Of a stretch of 64,000 bases of DNA, positions 23,444 through 35,225 are shown piece after piece. This stretch comes from Solanum dulcamara (lineage: Eukaryota; Streptophyta; Magnoliopsida; Solanales; Solanaceae). The notes under the pieces are model-generated. The model was not told the DNA's origin. It ran no database searches and was given only the letters and a program-made list of their open reading frames with translations. The first letter of the stretch is position 1, and every line of letters starts with the position of its first letter. Position numbers and translations under genes: made by a program. Where the stretch lies: assembly GCF_947179165.1 (NCBI RefSeq), contig NC_077242.1, forward strand, positions 45,959,097-46,023,096. The letters are read 5' to 3'.

Positions 23444-26400
23444 TCCTTTCCCCCTTTAGAACATTCGTCCCCGAATGTTACATAAAACTTCCCTTAAGAA
23501 TTCATATAGATTGTAAGGAGGTTTCTTTCTATTGCGATAACACATATTTTCATCCAAATAGTTAATATCCAATTTTCCAGGAGTTGGGATTACCTGTAGA
23601 TAACGAAAATAGGTACGGATACCTGTATTTCATATCATCTTCCGCTTCCCAAGCTATTTCTTCACCATGCTTATTCCGCCATAGTACCTTGACAGAAGCT
23701 ACATTCTTAGTCCGCACCCCTTTTAATCTGCCGATCCCGGATGGCAATAGGTTGCCCCTCATTGGATAACTTTCCTTTCATGTAGACCTCACCCACCAAG
23801 AATATTCAGGGAGGGTCGCTTATATATTCGCGGGGCATTAATCTGTGAAAACTGAATGTATTGCTTCAAACCGGACAGTAGGTCTAACTCTTAGGTAGCT
23901 TTATCTACTCTACAAATAATCTGAGAAGGACCAATGTATCCCCTTCTTGCCGACTCTAGGCTGCTAGTCAATAGATTGTCCCTGAACAAGCTTTACTTCA
24001 TCAATATGTTGTTCGATCCCCTCTGGGCCTATCTGTTAATCGAATGGCAAAATGTTGTACTAAGATTAACCTGCATACCCAATCCCTACCAGAGCGATCT
24101 CTGGCGATTAGTTGTACGTTGAACTTCCCCGTCTGATATAACAGATGTGTGAACCCCGTAAAATTGTATTGTTTCCTTGTTATGTCATCTCGCATAACCC
24201 TTAGCTGAATATACCTTCCTAATTGGAAGAAAATGGGTTAATTTTATCAGCTTATCTACCATAATCCATATGAACTTATACTTCTATAGAGTGCGAGGTC
24301 ATCCTGCACTGTAACCTACATTAATTCCCTTCCATTTCTGAGTCGGGATTCCCATCCCCCATAACAGGCTATTAAACCTCCGAGACTTCGCTTCGTTTAA
24401 GCTATTATACAACTCCTCTTAATTCAACTTGTAACACCTTAGGTATGCTATCTTGCTCTTTTACTCAGATCTTTTTTCCAGTTTTATTACCAAACATTAT
24501 GTTGTAATTCTTACACAAATGTGTGTAGGTACTTAGAGCAATTCAGAAAATACCTTAACGTCGCTATACTAGCGGCTTACCTCCTTCAGTCGAGGTCAGG
24601 GCTCAACTATGGCTTTTGTCCTTGATACCGATTATATCTTTATAGTTCTTCCTGGAACCATCTTACACTTTTCTTTAGTAGATTCTAAATTAGCAATCCC
24701 AAGCACACTTAACTTCAGAGTTTTGATGGAATCCGATGCATTAGTGCGGGTATGATCGCGTCTATCCCTTATGGGGTCTCATTGGAAGTTTAAGCGCTCC
24801 TATTTATTTATATACGATAGCGTCAGTTGATGTTTTTCTTACGCTTGTACTTCTCTTGTCCACTTCCCTCCTTTTAGGGTTTACCCATATCATCCCCCAT
24901 TTATTTTCAGCTATTCCCACGCGAATAATTCCACTCCAACATATTTAACGTGCCGCATCATATCTACATTTTCTGTTAAATCATCCATATGTTAGGTTAC
25001 CTTTATAGGAAACCCTAGCACAGCCATAGGGTGCTTTAGTGTCCGCAATGTATCGTATAAAATGTCATCCAATGATCGATACTCAAGTAATATCCGTAAT
25101 GTAGCTGTGCATTCAAAGCCACATTCTATTCATCCCAATAAGTAATTAGCTCGTGCTCATAATTGGTTAAAATTCTCCACTCGGGAGTACTTCTACTTTG
25201 ATGATTCGTGTTTTAAGCTCCGTCATTATACTAACCTTATTCTAGGGGATACCACTTATTCTTCTAATACCCTCGTAATGCAACAGTTGTTCTGTAAATT
25301 GACATTCCCTCTCCTTGCAGGATCTCACTAATCATTAAGGTGGAGTCACGTATACACAATACTTCTTTATGCCTCTTGAACTTTCATCTTTATCATGTAC
25401 CTAAGGCTCACTTCTAATCTTGCTTAAAACCACATCAATTTCGTTATAGTGGTGGCCTTGTCTTACCACCTTTTCATCGTACTGTACTTTCAGTTCATAA
25501 CTGTCTATTTCCCTTTTTTTCAATACTCATACTTAATTAATCACATCTATCTTGAGTGCCTCTACTAAAACTTCTCTATTATTCCTCCAGCTCATCTCCA
25601 TTTTTGGTTGGGCACAAGGAATTCCATATTCCCCTTTATTTCCTTGCACTAGCTATCCTTTTCTTCATTATATAACCTTTATTCGAAACATTCCTTACAA
25701 AACTTGATAAATCTTCCTTATTTGTTCCATATCTTGCTTTTCCGTTTCACACCTATCTTTATATTCCATTCGCATGGACCACGTCATACCCTTTAGTTAA
25801 TTCCTTACTAAGCTTTACTTATTCTCATAACGGTTTCTGTTATATTCACCTGGTACCCTGTTCGCATTCAGTCTCATAGTATAACACTTCTTGACCTTCT
25901 TCACGATTCTTACTATGAACTACTTACCCTTCTTAGTTAGTCTTATCCTTAATGTTTTACAAGCTGTCTTATTAATACTTTACTTCCGTCACAATCCTTT
26001 TTCCTTTGTACTTTTGCCGTAATCATACTGTTACTTCTTTCAAGTATAACTCATCATAGTTTATCTCTATGTATCAATTCAGGCGATGCCTTACTATATC
26101 GTTTTATCCCGATCTATCAGTCTTTTCTAAGTCAGCTTTGTTGGCTTATAGGTCCTTTCTAACTTCATTCAACTATACCAGTATTGACCTCCTAGTTTCT
26201 ATTGCCATTATTTTCACAATTGACTTATTTCTCGAGGTCAGCCATATTTGTTTAGTCAAATCTCATCATTGTTGTGAGCACAACCTTTCAAGATATACTA
26301 CTGCCCTATATCTCATTCTCTTTTTATTTCTATGAAAATTTGGGCAGAGTTTCCTCTGTATTTCATACTATCTCAACACCTGCACGCAGAAAATACCAAT

Positions 26401-26926
26401 AACGCCTCACAAGGCACATATATATATATTCATATTGTATAACATCTCAGCCACACAAGGCACACATATATAGTCATATCATATTATATCGCAGCCGCAC
26501 AGGGAGCCCACAATTAGCAGTATGGAAAGGGACTTACCTCATATGTCCACTCGAACTGCACCTGTTACACTTTTCGGTATACTTTTCCTTTCATTTTTTT
26601 CAACTTTATATATCAATCGTATTGAAACACCTTACCTGCCATTTGTCTTTTGTGCCTTTGCTTACCTGCGTGCTTGGTAACTTCCATTATCGTCAATTAC
26701 TTTCTTCTATCGATATTGTCCTTTTGCTGAAATCACAAGTTAATATGAGGGATTTCGTTTCTTATGACTCGGCTATATCGAATGATCTTAGATATGAAAG
26801 AAAGTAATATCCTAAATGTCCTGTAGCCTCCTGTCTATAGATGTAGTGCACAACACACCGATAAACAAGACTCTACTAGATACGGTCTATAGATATTCCA
26901 AGGTCGAACTACTCTGATATCACTTC
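23444..26926 (-). mobile_element. Internal region 2 of array R: noncoding A/G-rich domain plus integrase tail
   Basis: It is collinear with internal region 1 along its whole 3.5 kb: hairpin and purine tract (23444-23479), integrase tail (about 23560-23870), A/G-rich noncoding domain, leader hairpin (26830-26869) and a mutated primer site ACTCTGATATCA (26911-26922). No gag or RT is seen in any frame. By eye the two internal regions differ at well under one base in ten, with scattered substitutions and short indels. Confidence 0.82.
23562..23762 (-). pseudogene. Integrase C-terminal / chromodomain-like tail, internal region 2
   Basis: A 66-codon minus-strand frame holds GRLKGVRTKNVASVKVLW, then AWEAEDDMKYRYPYLF, the typical end of integrase in Tekay-like chromoviruses (chromodomain-like, with VKVLW and WEAE landmarks). 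The frame closes shortly before the hairpin/purine tract. The upstream part (to about 23870) is frameshifted and there is no catalytic core. It is probably a relic of the autonomous ancestor, although its relative preservation next to the purine tract may reflect cis-acting sequence there. Confidence 0.8.
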
Positions 26927-27280
26927 TGTCATAACCCGGTTCCGTAGGCCGCGACTGGGGTCCGACTTGTACCCCTTATGCGTATCTATCAGCTACCCTT
27001 AAGTTGAAATATGTGATGTGATACTATATACAAACCCCAATGGGTCAAAAACTTTTTATCAAGAACCTGTAACCTCATTCACCTATATCATAACAAGAAA
27101 GGGCACACGAGCCGAGGAGGCTGCCATACCACGAAAACATTTGCAATACATCGTATGAGCACAGCTAAAATAAACTTACAAATAACCCATATACACATGT
27201 CTACAGACCTCTAAGAGTAATAACTGTATCATATGGTGGGACAAGGCCCCCGTCGTACCCTTGAATAAATAAATATGTAT
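26927..27280 (-). mobile_element. Array R, third LTR, truncated after 354 bp
   Basis: It begins TGTCATAACCC right after the primer site and follows array R's other LTRs closely through the GGTGGGACAAGGCCC block and TGAATAAATAAATATGTAT (27280). There it switches abruptly to ATTATCATATACC, the 42-bp array of H. No LTR end or target duplication is present at the switch, so it is a recombination junction in AT-rich sequence. Confidence 0.8.
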
Positions 27281-27721
27281 ATTATCATATACCATACTCG
27301 GCCATTTATGGGACTTGGTGTTATTATCATATACCGTACCCAACTTTTATGGGAATCGATGTCATTATCATATACCGTACCTGGCCTTTTATGAGACTCA
27401 GTGTCATTATCATATACCATACCCGACCCTTTATGGGACTTGGTGTCATTATCCACCACGCACAGGTGGATCATTATCTGAAACTTAATAAGGTAGTCAT
27501 AAAGACTATCATTTGTGTATCAGGACAATAATCATATCAGGTGACCTTGGAGTTACCCTAGGGCTACATTAAGTGAAGTCTCAGAAGTTGTAGACATATA
27601 TTAGGGTAATGCCAATAGGCTTAAGGAAATCAGGGACATCCGTCATTCTAGAGTCTTTTAGAAGGGAGCTTTACATCACACTACTAATCGACATATAGAC
27701 GGTTCAGAAAAGGTAGCTCAA
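27281..27721 (-). repeat. Second copy of an H segment (duplicates about 8350-9199)
   Basis: It holds about four 42-bp units (27281-27456), then CAGGTGGATCATTATCTG and a collinear run to GGTAGCTCAA (27721). This matches 8450-9199 except that the plastid insert is missing. It runs uninterrupted past the point where array R entered H and continues into H's second half, so this side carries an unoccupied target. Confidence 0.85.
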
Positions 27722-28090
27722 CTACTTTAAGAGTTTGACACCCAGAAGAGAGTAAGAGACATGAATCACATTCAGAGCTAAAGAATAGAATTACTCTAGA
27801 GCTTGTTTCATATATCATCTATCCTTTAGCCAGGTCGAAAGAAGGAAGGGGTAGGCTTGACATATTTATCACTTCCCATCCTATAGAAGTTTGAGAGGTA
27901 ATACTCAACTATTGCGGGAGTTCTAGTATCCAAAAGTGGATAGGAATCCGGAAGTATGCTCTGGGATTTATGCATGGGATCATCCCCAACTTGCACACAC
28001 ATATATACACCATGCACTTCTATCAAGGATATGCCAAGAGAAAGGAGATAACTTTACATACCCTCTATATTTCATCATTGAGGAGATAGA

Positions 28091-31000
28091 TGTTATATCC
28101 CGTACTTCTGTACCTTGAGAAGTGTTTATAAGCTTCTTGAAAATCTCCATGTGATCTCTATTATCTATCACGTTACGAAATAACTCTAAGAAAGGAAGGA
28201 TGTGATGCCCCATGATAGTGAAGGTTGGAAATAGAGTTATAAGTATTTGAAAGGAGTTGGAGGCTAACTAACAAATTGTGGAACTCGACTTACTTGCGTA
28301 AGCTACTAACTTAGAAGTCCTACACACTTAAGCTACTTGAGTATACGTCGAGCTTAAGTAGCATGAGTGCATAGACTCTTGAAGTAAGATGAGATTACAA
28401 GTTCATGAAAGAGAAATAAGGAAACGACGCGCCTACTCAAAGAAAGTAGGTGATGCACCTACTTGGACAAGCAGGTGATGCACCTACTTAAGGTCAAGTA
28501 GGTGACGCATCAGCTTGGAGTGGACCCCACTACCACATGGCAGCATGTGACTGGCCGCATGGGTTGAGGTGGCACCCTAGGAGGCTATCACGTGTCACCC
28601 TAGGAGGCTGCCAAGTGGCACCTTCTAAAGAGGTATATATATATGTGTTATGTGACCCCTAAGTTCAGTATTCATCCAAAACATAAGCCAAAAATAGAGA
28701 GAAAACGTGTGAGAAGAGAAGGAGGCAGCCATGGCTTGAAAGAGTTCAAGGTAAGTTTTCCAACATTTTCCTCCGTGAATTAATTATCTACGGTGTTCCT
28801 CAAGCACGTGGAGATGTATATATGTGTTTTTTATTACCTATGGAACCATACATTCAGCTTTACGCTTGGAACAAACAAGAGAAAGTGTAAAAGAAGAAGA
28901 GGAAAACGTTGGAGGGCAAGAAGAGGAGCTACGGGTTTGGGGCTGCCAAGGTAAGAATCGGAGTTTCGTTTCGTAAATTAATTATTTAAGGTATACCAAA
29001 ATTATGTAATGGTGTTTTATAACATAAAATTCCAATTTGGGGCAGCAGAAAAGGGGCACAAATAGTCCTCCCCAATTCAGCATACCAAGAAGTTTCCGAG
29101 ATGCAGATTTGGCAAGCTTTGGCCAATTTCGGGTAAGGTGAGAACTTTCACTTCAAATTGGGGTTTATGGTGTTGTTTTGAAGTGTATTATATGTTGTTT
29201 AAGTGGCTGTAAATGTGAAAACATCATGGAAATGCTTGACGATCGAAACAAACTAAATTGGAATCGCTATAGTTGAATTGTCGTCGAAGTAAAGTGTTGT
29301 GCTTGTGGTGTACTACTGCAGGTGTGTGGGGGTTTGTTGCAGGGCCTAAATGTGTTCTAAAAGGGGTGTGGGTGCTGATGGTAACATCCACACGACCCCT
29401 CGTTTTGTATAAATAAAGGCTTTGCAAAATAAATACTAGAAACCCTATTTTGGTGTCATAATTTTTAGCAACTTGTTTGGAGCTTGTGTTGCATGATATC
29501 GCCATGTTTTATATTTATATGCTGTAGGGTGTTGTTTTTGGTTTGCTGTAGTGATTATGGATGTAACTGGAAATTCGGGTAGGGCACTTTATAGGGGAGG
29601 TGCTGCCCAAATTTCGTTAGCGCCTTAACGAATTAAGGAACTAGTCGAGGAGACGAATAAGAAAATAGGTTCCATGAATGATAAGGTGCAACTGAGGTCA
29701 CTGAAAAGTTAAGGTTGTTGATACTCGCATTTCTCTCATGTTAAATAGGTTCGGAGGAAGACGATGTGGACGTGATTAAGAGAAGTCCATACGAGGTATG
29801 TGAAGCTTTCTTTTGGCATGTTTTTGGCATAAGTATGTAAAGCTTATTCCTTCTCTTGGCATGTTTTTGGCATAAGTAGGTAAAACTATTCTTCTTTATT
29901 TTGGCATGTCTTAGATATAAGTTATGAATGGTTTGTTTATGGAACTTGGGGATAGTTCCATTCGTAAAGCTCCGAGTACAGTCCATAATTCTTATCCACT
30001 TCGTAATGGTAGAACTCCTGTAATAGTTAAGCTATTGCCTTTTTAAGGCTTCTATAGGATAAAAGGTAATATAGGTAGAGCCTATTGACTCGTCTTCACT
30101 TCTATATGCTAAGGCTCTTAAGGTAGCTGAGCTATCACCCTCAAGCCTTCTATACAGGAAATAGTAACCGGATGCATGGGAAGCATGAACTATAACTCCT
30201 ATTTATTTTTTAATATCGAAGTTCTTAAAGTAGTTGAACTGCTATCCTCGAGTCCCTATATGATGAATACTAATTGAATGTATGAGCTCCCATGCCTAAG
30301 AACTCTATAATGACAAGTGTCTCTGATTTATAAGGCATTTGGTATTACCTTAATAAAAGCCTAGGACTCTTGAGACTCATCGATGTGGCCCCTAATGGAA
30401 GTTAGAGGATATGTGAGCCGATGATAGTTTTGATCCTCAAATGATAGTCCATGACGATTGTTATACCGAGTCTCAAATGATGAGCTAATTGCATATAGTT
30501 CCTCGTTACTCTACTCGTGCAGGCTGTTAATACATAAATTCATTGCGTCCCATGAAGGGCTGGACATGATAAACGATAAAATGATAAACTCACCGCATCC
30601 CATGAAGGACCGGGCATGATAAATTTACCGCATCCCATGAAGGGCCAGGCATGATAAATTCACCGCGTCCCATGAAGGGCCGAGCATGATAAATTCACCG
30701 CGTCCCATGAAGGGTTGGTCATGATAGATGATGAAAAGATTATTCACCGCGTCTCATGAAGGGCCCGGGCATGATATATGATGCAATGATCATTCACCGC
30801 ATCCCATGAAGGGTCGGGATGATAAATAATGAAATAACATCTTTATTGAGTCCCTCACTGAAGGGCCGGATACAGTCTGTAGGCATGCATGTGGAAATAT
30901 AGTGGGACACTTGTAGGACCAAGTCCCATAGCGGGCCAGGTATGGTATGTAAGGAAGGTATACATGCCCTCATGTCATAAGATGCAGGTAGAGAAATTCG

Positions 31001-31600
31001 TTAACTGTTATATTTGTTTCCTGCATCCCTACTTTAGTTGTCAGCTCAGTTATGTATTATTATGTTTTATATACTTAGTACATATATCGTACTGACCCCC
31101 CTTTTCTTAGGGGGCTGCATTTCATGCCCGCAGGTACAGACGTTCATTTCAAAGATCCGCCCGCTCAGAATTTCCGCTCACCTATGATTGGAGGCGCTCC
31201 ACAATTTCTAGAGCCTAGTATTTTTGTACTGGTCCTCCGAAGTATATATGTATTTGTTTATTTAGGGGTACGGCGGGGGCCCTGTCCCACCATATGTTAC
31301 CATACTATTCTTAGAGGTCTGTAGACATGTATGTGTAGGTTGTTCATGAGTTTATTTCGGTTGTGCCTATATGGCACGTTGTAAATGTTTTTACATTATG
31401 GAAGCCTTGTCGGCTTGCATTCTCTTCCATAATACGATATGAATGAAGAAGGCTACATGAACATGAAAAAGTTTTAATCCATTGGGGTTTTGGGGGGTTG
31501 TATCACAATACCCATAGTTCAATTTTGTTATATTTGAAAGTTACATATACGGGGGTCTAGGTTAGACCCCAGTCGCGGCCCACGGGGTTGGATTGTGACA
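28091..31600 (+). mobile_element. Solo giant LTR, plus strand, 3.51 kb
   Basis: It starts TGTTATATCCCG at 28091 and ends GGATTGTGACA at 31600. ATAGA precedes and ATAGT follows, a target duplication with one mismatch. In order it has: the CAAGTAGGTG/CACCTACTTG block (28432-28516), an ATCACGTGTCACC G-box (about 28587), TATA box (28634-28645), AAG|GTAAGT donor-like site (28751), a second CAAG|GTAAG (28951), the AT-rich body, a 36-bp tandem array (30535-30840), the CCCC...GGGG hairpin (31096-31115), the GGCGGGGGCCCTGTCCC block and the LTR end. It is one of the most complete LTRs in the window. Confidence 0.93.
30535..30840. repeat. 36-bp tandem array in LTR, about 8 units
   Basis: The unit AAATTCACCGCATCCCATG-AAGGGCCGGGCATGAT recurs with small changes. 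Arrays of the same unit occur at 43353-43661 and 59353-59500, which are two halves of one array split by E3. Confidence 0.9.
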
Positions 31601-33817
31601 ATAGTGGAAGGCACTAACTTAATTAATTAGCATAGGATCTCTCACCTCAATTGGTAGGTAGGAGTCGTGAGTCATATTCAAATCTTTTTGAGTAGGTGTA
31701 TCCCCACATTTCATATACACATCACACCTAAAACTACAACATGCCAAAAGAATGGAAAGAGATGCTTTACCTGCATTATATTTTATCATATAACAACCTT
31801 AAAAATGCTATTTTCAACTATTACATGAGTTCTACCATCATGAAATTGATAAGAATTATGAAATATACTTGGAGCTTTACGAATGGAATTAACCCCATGT
31901 CTCATATACAAACCATTCGTAACTTATATCTAAGACATGCCAGAAAGAAGAAGAATGGCTTTACATACCTCTTACGGCTTACTCCTTATTCCGTTCGTCT
32001 CGTCGTCCTTGCCCCTATTTAACATGAAAGCAATACGAGTATCAACAACCCTTGACCTTTCAGTATCTTAAGTTGCAAACGAGTATTTATAGAACTCATT
32101 TCCTCGCTTGTCTTCTCGACTGGATCTTTAGTTAGTTAAGTCGTTACCGGAAATCGGGCAGCACCTCCCCTATAACGTGCCCTATCCAAATTTCCAATTA
32201 TATCCCTAGTTACTAAAGCCAACCAACAATAATAACCTACTCTTAATATATACATAAAAAATGATAACATTACACAACATAGGCTCTAAACAACTTGCTT
32301 AACATCACAATACCAAAATAGGGTCTTTAATCTTTATTTCATAAAACCTTTAACCGTGTGAAGCAGAGGGTTGTGTGGCTACAACCAGCAGCTTCCAAAC
32401 CTTTTTAGCATACTTTTAGGCCCTGCAACACACTACATACCTTCAGCAGCACCCCATACGCAAAATATCTTATTTCGACTACAATTTAGCTATAACGACT
32501 CCAAATTAGGTTATTTCTAACGTTAAGCATCTCTATGATATTTTCACATTTCCAGCCACCTCATGTAATATACTTCATAACAACATCATAAACTCCAAAT
32601 TGAAAGAAAAGACCTTATCTTACGTTAAACTCATCAAACTCGCCAACACTATCAAAATGTAAATTCTGGATAGCCTGCTGTCTTATTTTGTTGCTTAGTT
32701 TCAAAGGGGTAATTGAGGGAAACAGGATTTGTGGTCTCAAAGAAAGTTATAGAAATGTGTCTTAAGGTCGCATACAATTTATAATCACCCGTACAACAAT
32801 TTTGTACAAAAAGATATGCCCAAAATACCAACAATAGTCCGTATAGGATTTCCAAAACAAAACCAGGGTAGCACCTCTCCCATAATTCATCACCCTTTTT
32901 CGAGCAGAGAAAAGAAAAACTGGGTTTTAAAGACTAAATGAAAGTTATAGCCCTATGAAATAGCTTTCCAAAATATCTTGAATCATTAAAAATAAAGCTT
33001 TACACAAGAAGTTATACTAGTATTACTAACAGCAGTACCATTCAAAAACGGGTTTGTTAACAAGAACACAAACCTCCTCGTTGCCCCAAATCGAAATTTT
33101 TCATTATTAAACACCGCTATATCACCATAGGATTCCTGAAATAATTAATTCACGGAATGAAATCGGGCCTTACCATTTTGTCTTGGCCAACTCGTAGCTC
33201 CCTCCCTTGGCTTCTCTAGTTTTTCTCTCAACTCTCTGTATTTTTTCTAAGTGTAAAATGAATATAAGATGACAGTCATCAAAAGGAACATATATATCCT
33301 TTCTTAGAAGTGACATGTGTTATCCCCTAAGGGTGAAACATGTCAAACTCTCATTAGGCTACTTCATCCCTGCAACCTATTAAAGTCTGCCACGTGGCCA
33401 TGTGGAACCCACCTCAAGTAAGTGTGTCACCTACTTGGTCCAAGTAGGTGCATCACCTACTTACTTCTGAGTAGGTGCTACGCCTCCTTTTGCCTCTTCT
33501 ATGGGTTCGTAATCTCATCTCATTTTAAGAGCCTATGTAATTCTTGCTACATAAGCTCGACATGTACTCTAGTAGCTTAGTTATGTAAGACGTCCAAGTC
33601 AATAGCTTACGTAAGTACATTGAGTCCTACGACTCATTACTTAGCCTCCAACTCCTTGTGGATTCTTTTAACCCTATTTCCAGTCTTCACCCTTGTGGGG
33701 CGTCACGTACTCCCTTCCTTAGAATTATTTGATAGCATGGTAGATAATCTAGATCACATGGCACTTTCTATGAGACTTAATACAATATCCCAAGGTACAA
33801 AAGTATGGGGTATAACA

Positions 33818-34634
33818 TTGTCACAACCAAAGACTCGGTCTCCATCCTCAACTAAAACATTAACCTATGAGCAAAACATCAAACCCTCTCCTGCTCAATA
33901 GAAAATATCATCAAAGTATGATGAGAGAGCTTGTGAAACCTTTCCTCATACTCAAACACAATCATAGATCCTTACTCCAACTTCGAGAATTTATCAGAAA
34001 GTTTATCTCTGGTGCTCTGCGGAATGAACCTGGCAAAGAAGGCTTCTAAAAACCTAGCCCAAGAACTGGAGGTGACCCAACTGGTCCTATTATTTCCTGG
34101 CTAGTCCACGAAACTAATAAGAGGTGAATTAGGCTTCTCTCGACTCCACAAGATACTATATATGCAGCTTCTAACAAAAAGTAGTTAGAAACTCATAGGC
34201 ATTCTCTCTAATAGCCCCAAAAACCTCAAAGGAGATAGTCTCAAGAAAACTCTGAGCATCTTCTGCTCCTCCAATGGGTGTTAGTGGCGGCTGAACCTAA
34301 GAAGTCACTGCTATAAGCTGACTCTATGGTGCTGGTGCAATTGGAGCTGGGGCTTGCTACTTACCCCTAATACTGTTAGTAGCTTGGCGATAACCACCTA
34401 AAGGTCTTGAGCTATAGCTAGTGTAGGTGGTGGCTGGGATGGTCCTATACCTATCAAGTGTGGAGGAACATAGGCTACCTGAGTCTCTTCTACTGGCTTT
34501 GGAGTCCTCTCTCTCTCACAGAATGGTGATGCATCCCTCGCACAATATTGAGGTCATCCTCAGCCCCTAGCTGGGGATCTATCTGTAAACCTAGGAGCAT
34601 CACCCTCGGCCGCTATACTGCACGTACGAGTCAT
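33818..34634 (-). pseudogene. E0 gag, N-terminal part
   Basis: The ATG is at 34634-34632. The minus strand starts MTRT, continues AAEGDAPRFTDR, then ERTPKPVEETQVAYVPPHL (about 34520-34460), IGPSQPPPT, a loop region, AQSFLETI (about 34250) and a core with GFHRFIPQST-like and YEERFHKLS-like stretches, typical of a plant gypsy capsid. Several stops (for example in the Arg/Gly-rich stretch after the start) and frameshifts kill it. The 28.7-kb insertion cuts it at 33818; the rest is at 4802-5152. The start codon follows a leader and primer site in the right order, so this is the true 5' end of E0. Confidence 0.88.
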
Positions 34635-34820
34635 CTTGTGAAAGAATAAAACAAGTGAGATTCCATGAAACAAATAAGAAATGCTTCACAAAAGAAATAG
34701 AAATAATGATCTTCTAAACGATGTCGTGTAGCCTCTCGAAGATTAAATATAGATATCTTTACATTGATCAAATGACTCAACTAGGAATTAGCTCTATACA
34801 AGTAAATCCCGTGAAACTAG

Positions 34821-34833
34821 GGCTCTGATACTA
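34821..34833 (-). other. E0 primer binding site
   Basis: GGCTCTGATACTA is the reverse complement of TAGTATCAGAGCC, one base from the initiator tRNA-Met complement TGGTATCAGAGCC. It lies 3 nt inside the LTR end at 34837. Confidence 0.88.
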
Positions 34834-34836
34834 ACT

Positions 34837-35225
34837 TGACCTGAAAACTCAAGCCATGATGTGTAACCTTCTAGTAGGTAAGCTAACCAATAACCCTAAA
34901 TGACAAGTAATAAGTTTAAGGGTAAAAACTAAGCAAGGATTATCAAATTATAGAAATAATTGGAGAGTCAAGAGGGAAGCATCATATACATACCTCAAAA
35001 TAAAAAGATATCTCCCAGAACCTAGAAGTCACAAGTACACAGCTGCTATCAAAAGAGTGTAAGTCCCAATACTAGACAAAAATGTGCAGTCTTTTCTCAA
35101 AAACAAAATACTAGCCACAACTGTATAGAAGGAGACATGTATGATCCAAAATGCCATAAGCTACAAAATACTAGCCATAATTGTACAGAAGGAGACATGT
35201 ATGATCCAAAATGCCATAAGCTCAC
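34837..35225 (-). mobile_element. E0 5' LTR fragment, with a 60-bp tandem duplication
   Basis: It begins TGACCTGAAAACTC (reverse complement of the LTR end) next to the primer site and is cut at 35225 by F. Positions 35103-35162 and 35163-35222 are direct copies of a 60-bp unit starting ACAAAATACTAGCCA, nearly identical. The remainder of this LTR lies beyond the right edge of the window or is lost. Confidence 0.75.

Larger units (their letters stand above)
9200..27280 (-). mobile_element. Array R: LTR-internal-LTR-internal-LTR in tandem (non-autonomous giant-LTR element)
   Basis: All parts lie in the same minus-strand orientation: LTR (9200-12740), purine tract and internal region 1 (12741-16240), primer site, LTR (16241-23443), purine tract and internal region 2 (23444-26926), primer site, start of a third LTR (26927-27280). 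The two internal regions align end to end and by eye are more than 90% identical; so are the LTRs. A normal insertion has two LTRs and one internal region, so this is a tandem dimer produced by unequal recombination or integration. The left target duplication is CTCAA (9195-9199). The right edge is a recombination junction, not an LTR end. Confidence 0.85.
27722..33817 (-). mobile_element. Right half of host giant LTR H (split by a plus-strand solo LTR)
   Basis: It continues from CTCAA|CTACTTTAAG and ends GGGGTATAACA at 33817, i.e. TGTTATACCCC in element sense. A plus-strand solo LTR (28091-31600) splits it. The last kilobase holds the usual block: AT-rich region, a GTGACATGTG / CCACGTGG promoter area (33300-33410) and a CAAGTAGGTG/CACCTACTTG block (33415-33480). 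The base run TTGTC after it pairs with CTGTC before 5153. No coding content. Confidence 0.8.

Noticed and set aside
30535..30840. Regular 36-bp repeats as a CRISPR array
   Set aside because: Repeats are directly adjacent without unique spacers, lie inside an LTR and the DNA is plant nuclear.
5153..33817. H read as a full element with two LTRs and its own internal region, with R inserted in its left LTR
   Set aside because: The first 354 bp of the right-hand LTR (26927-27280) match R rather than the left end of H, and both internal regions match each other. The solo-LTR-plus-tandem-array model needs fewer assumptions, though the alternative is not excluded without alignments.
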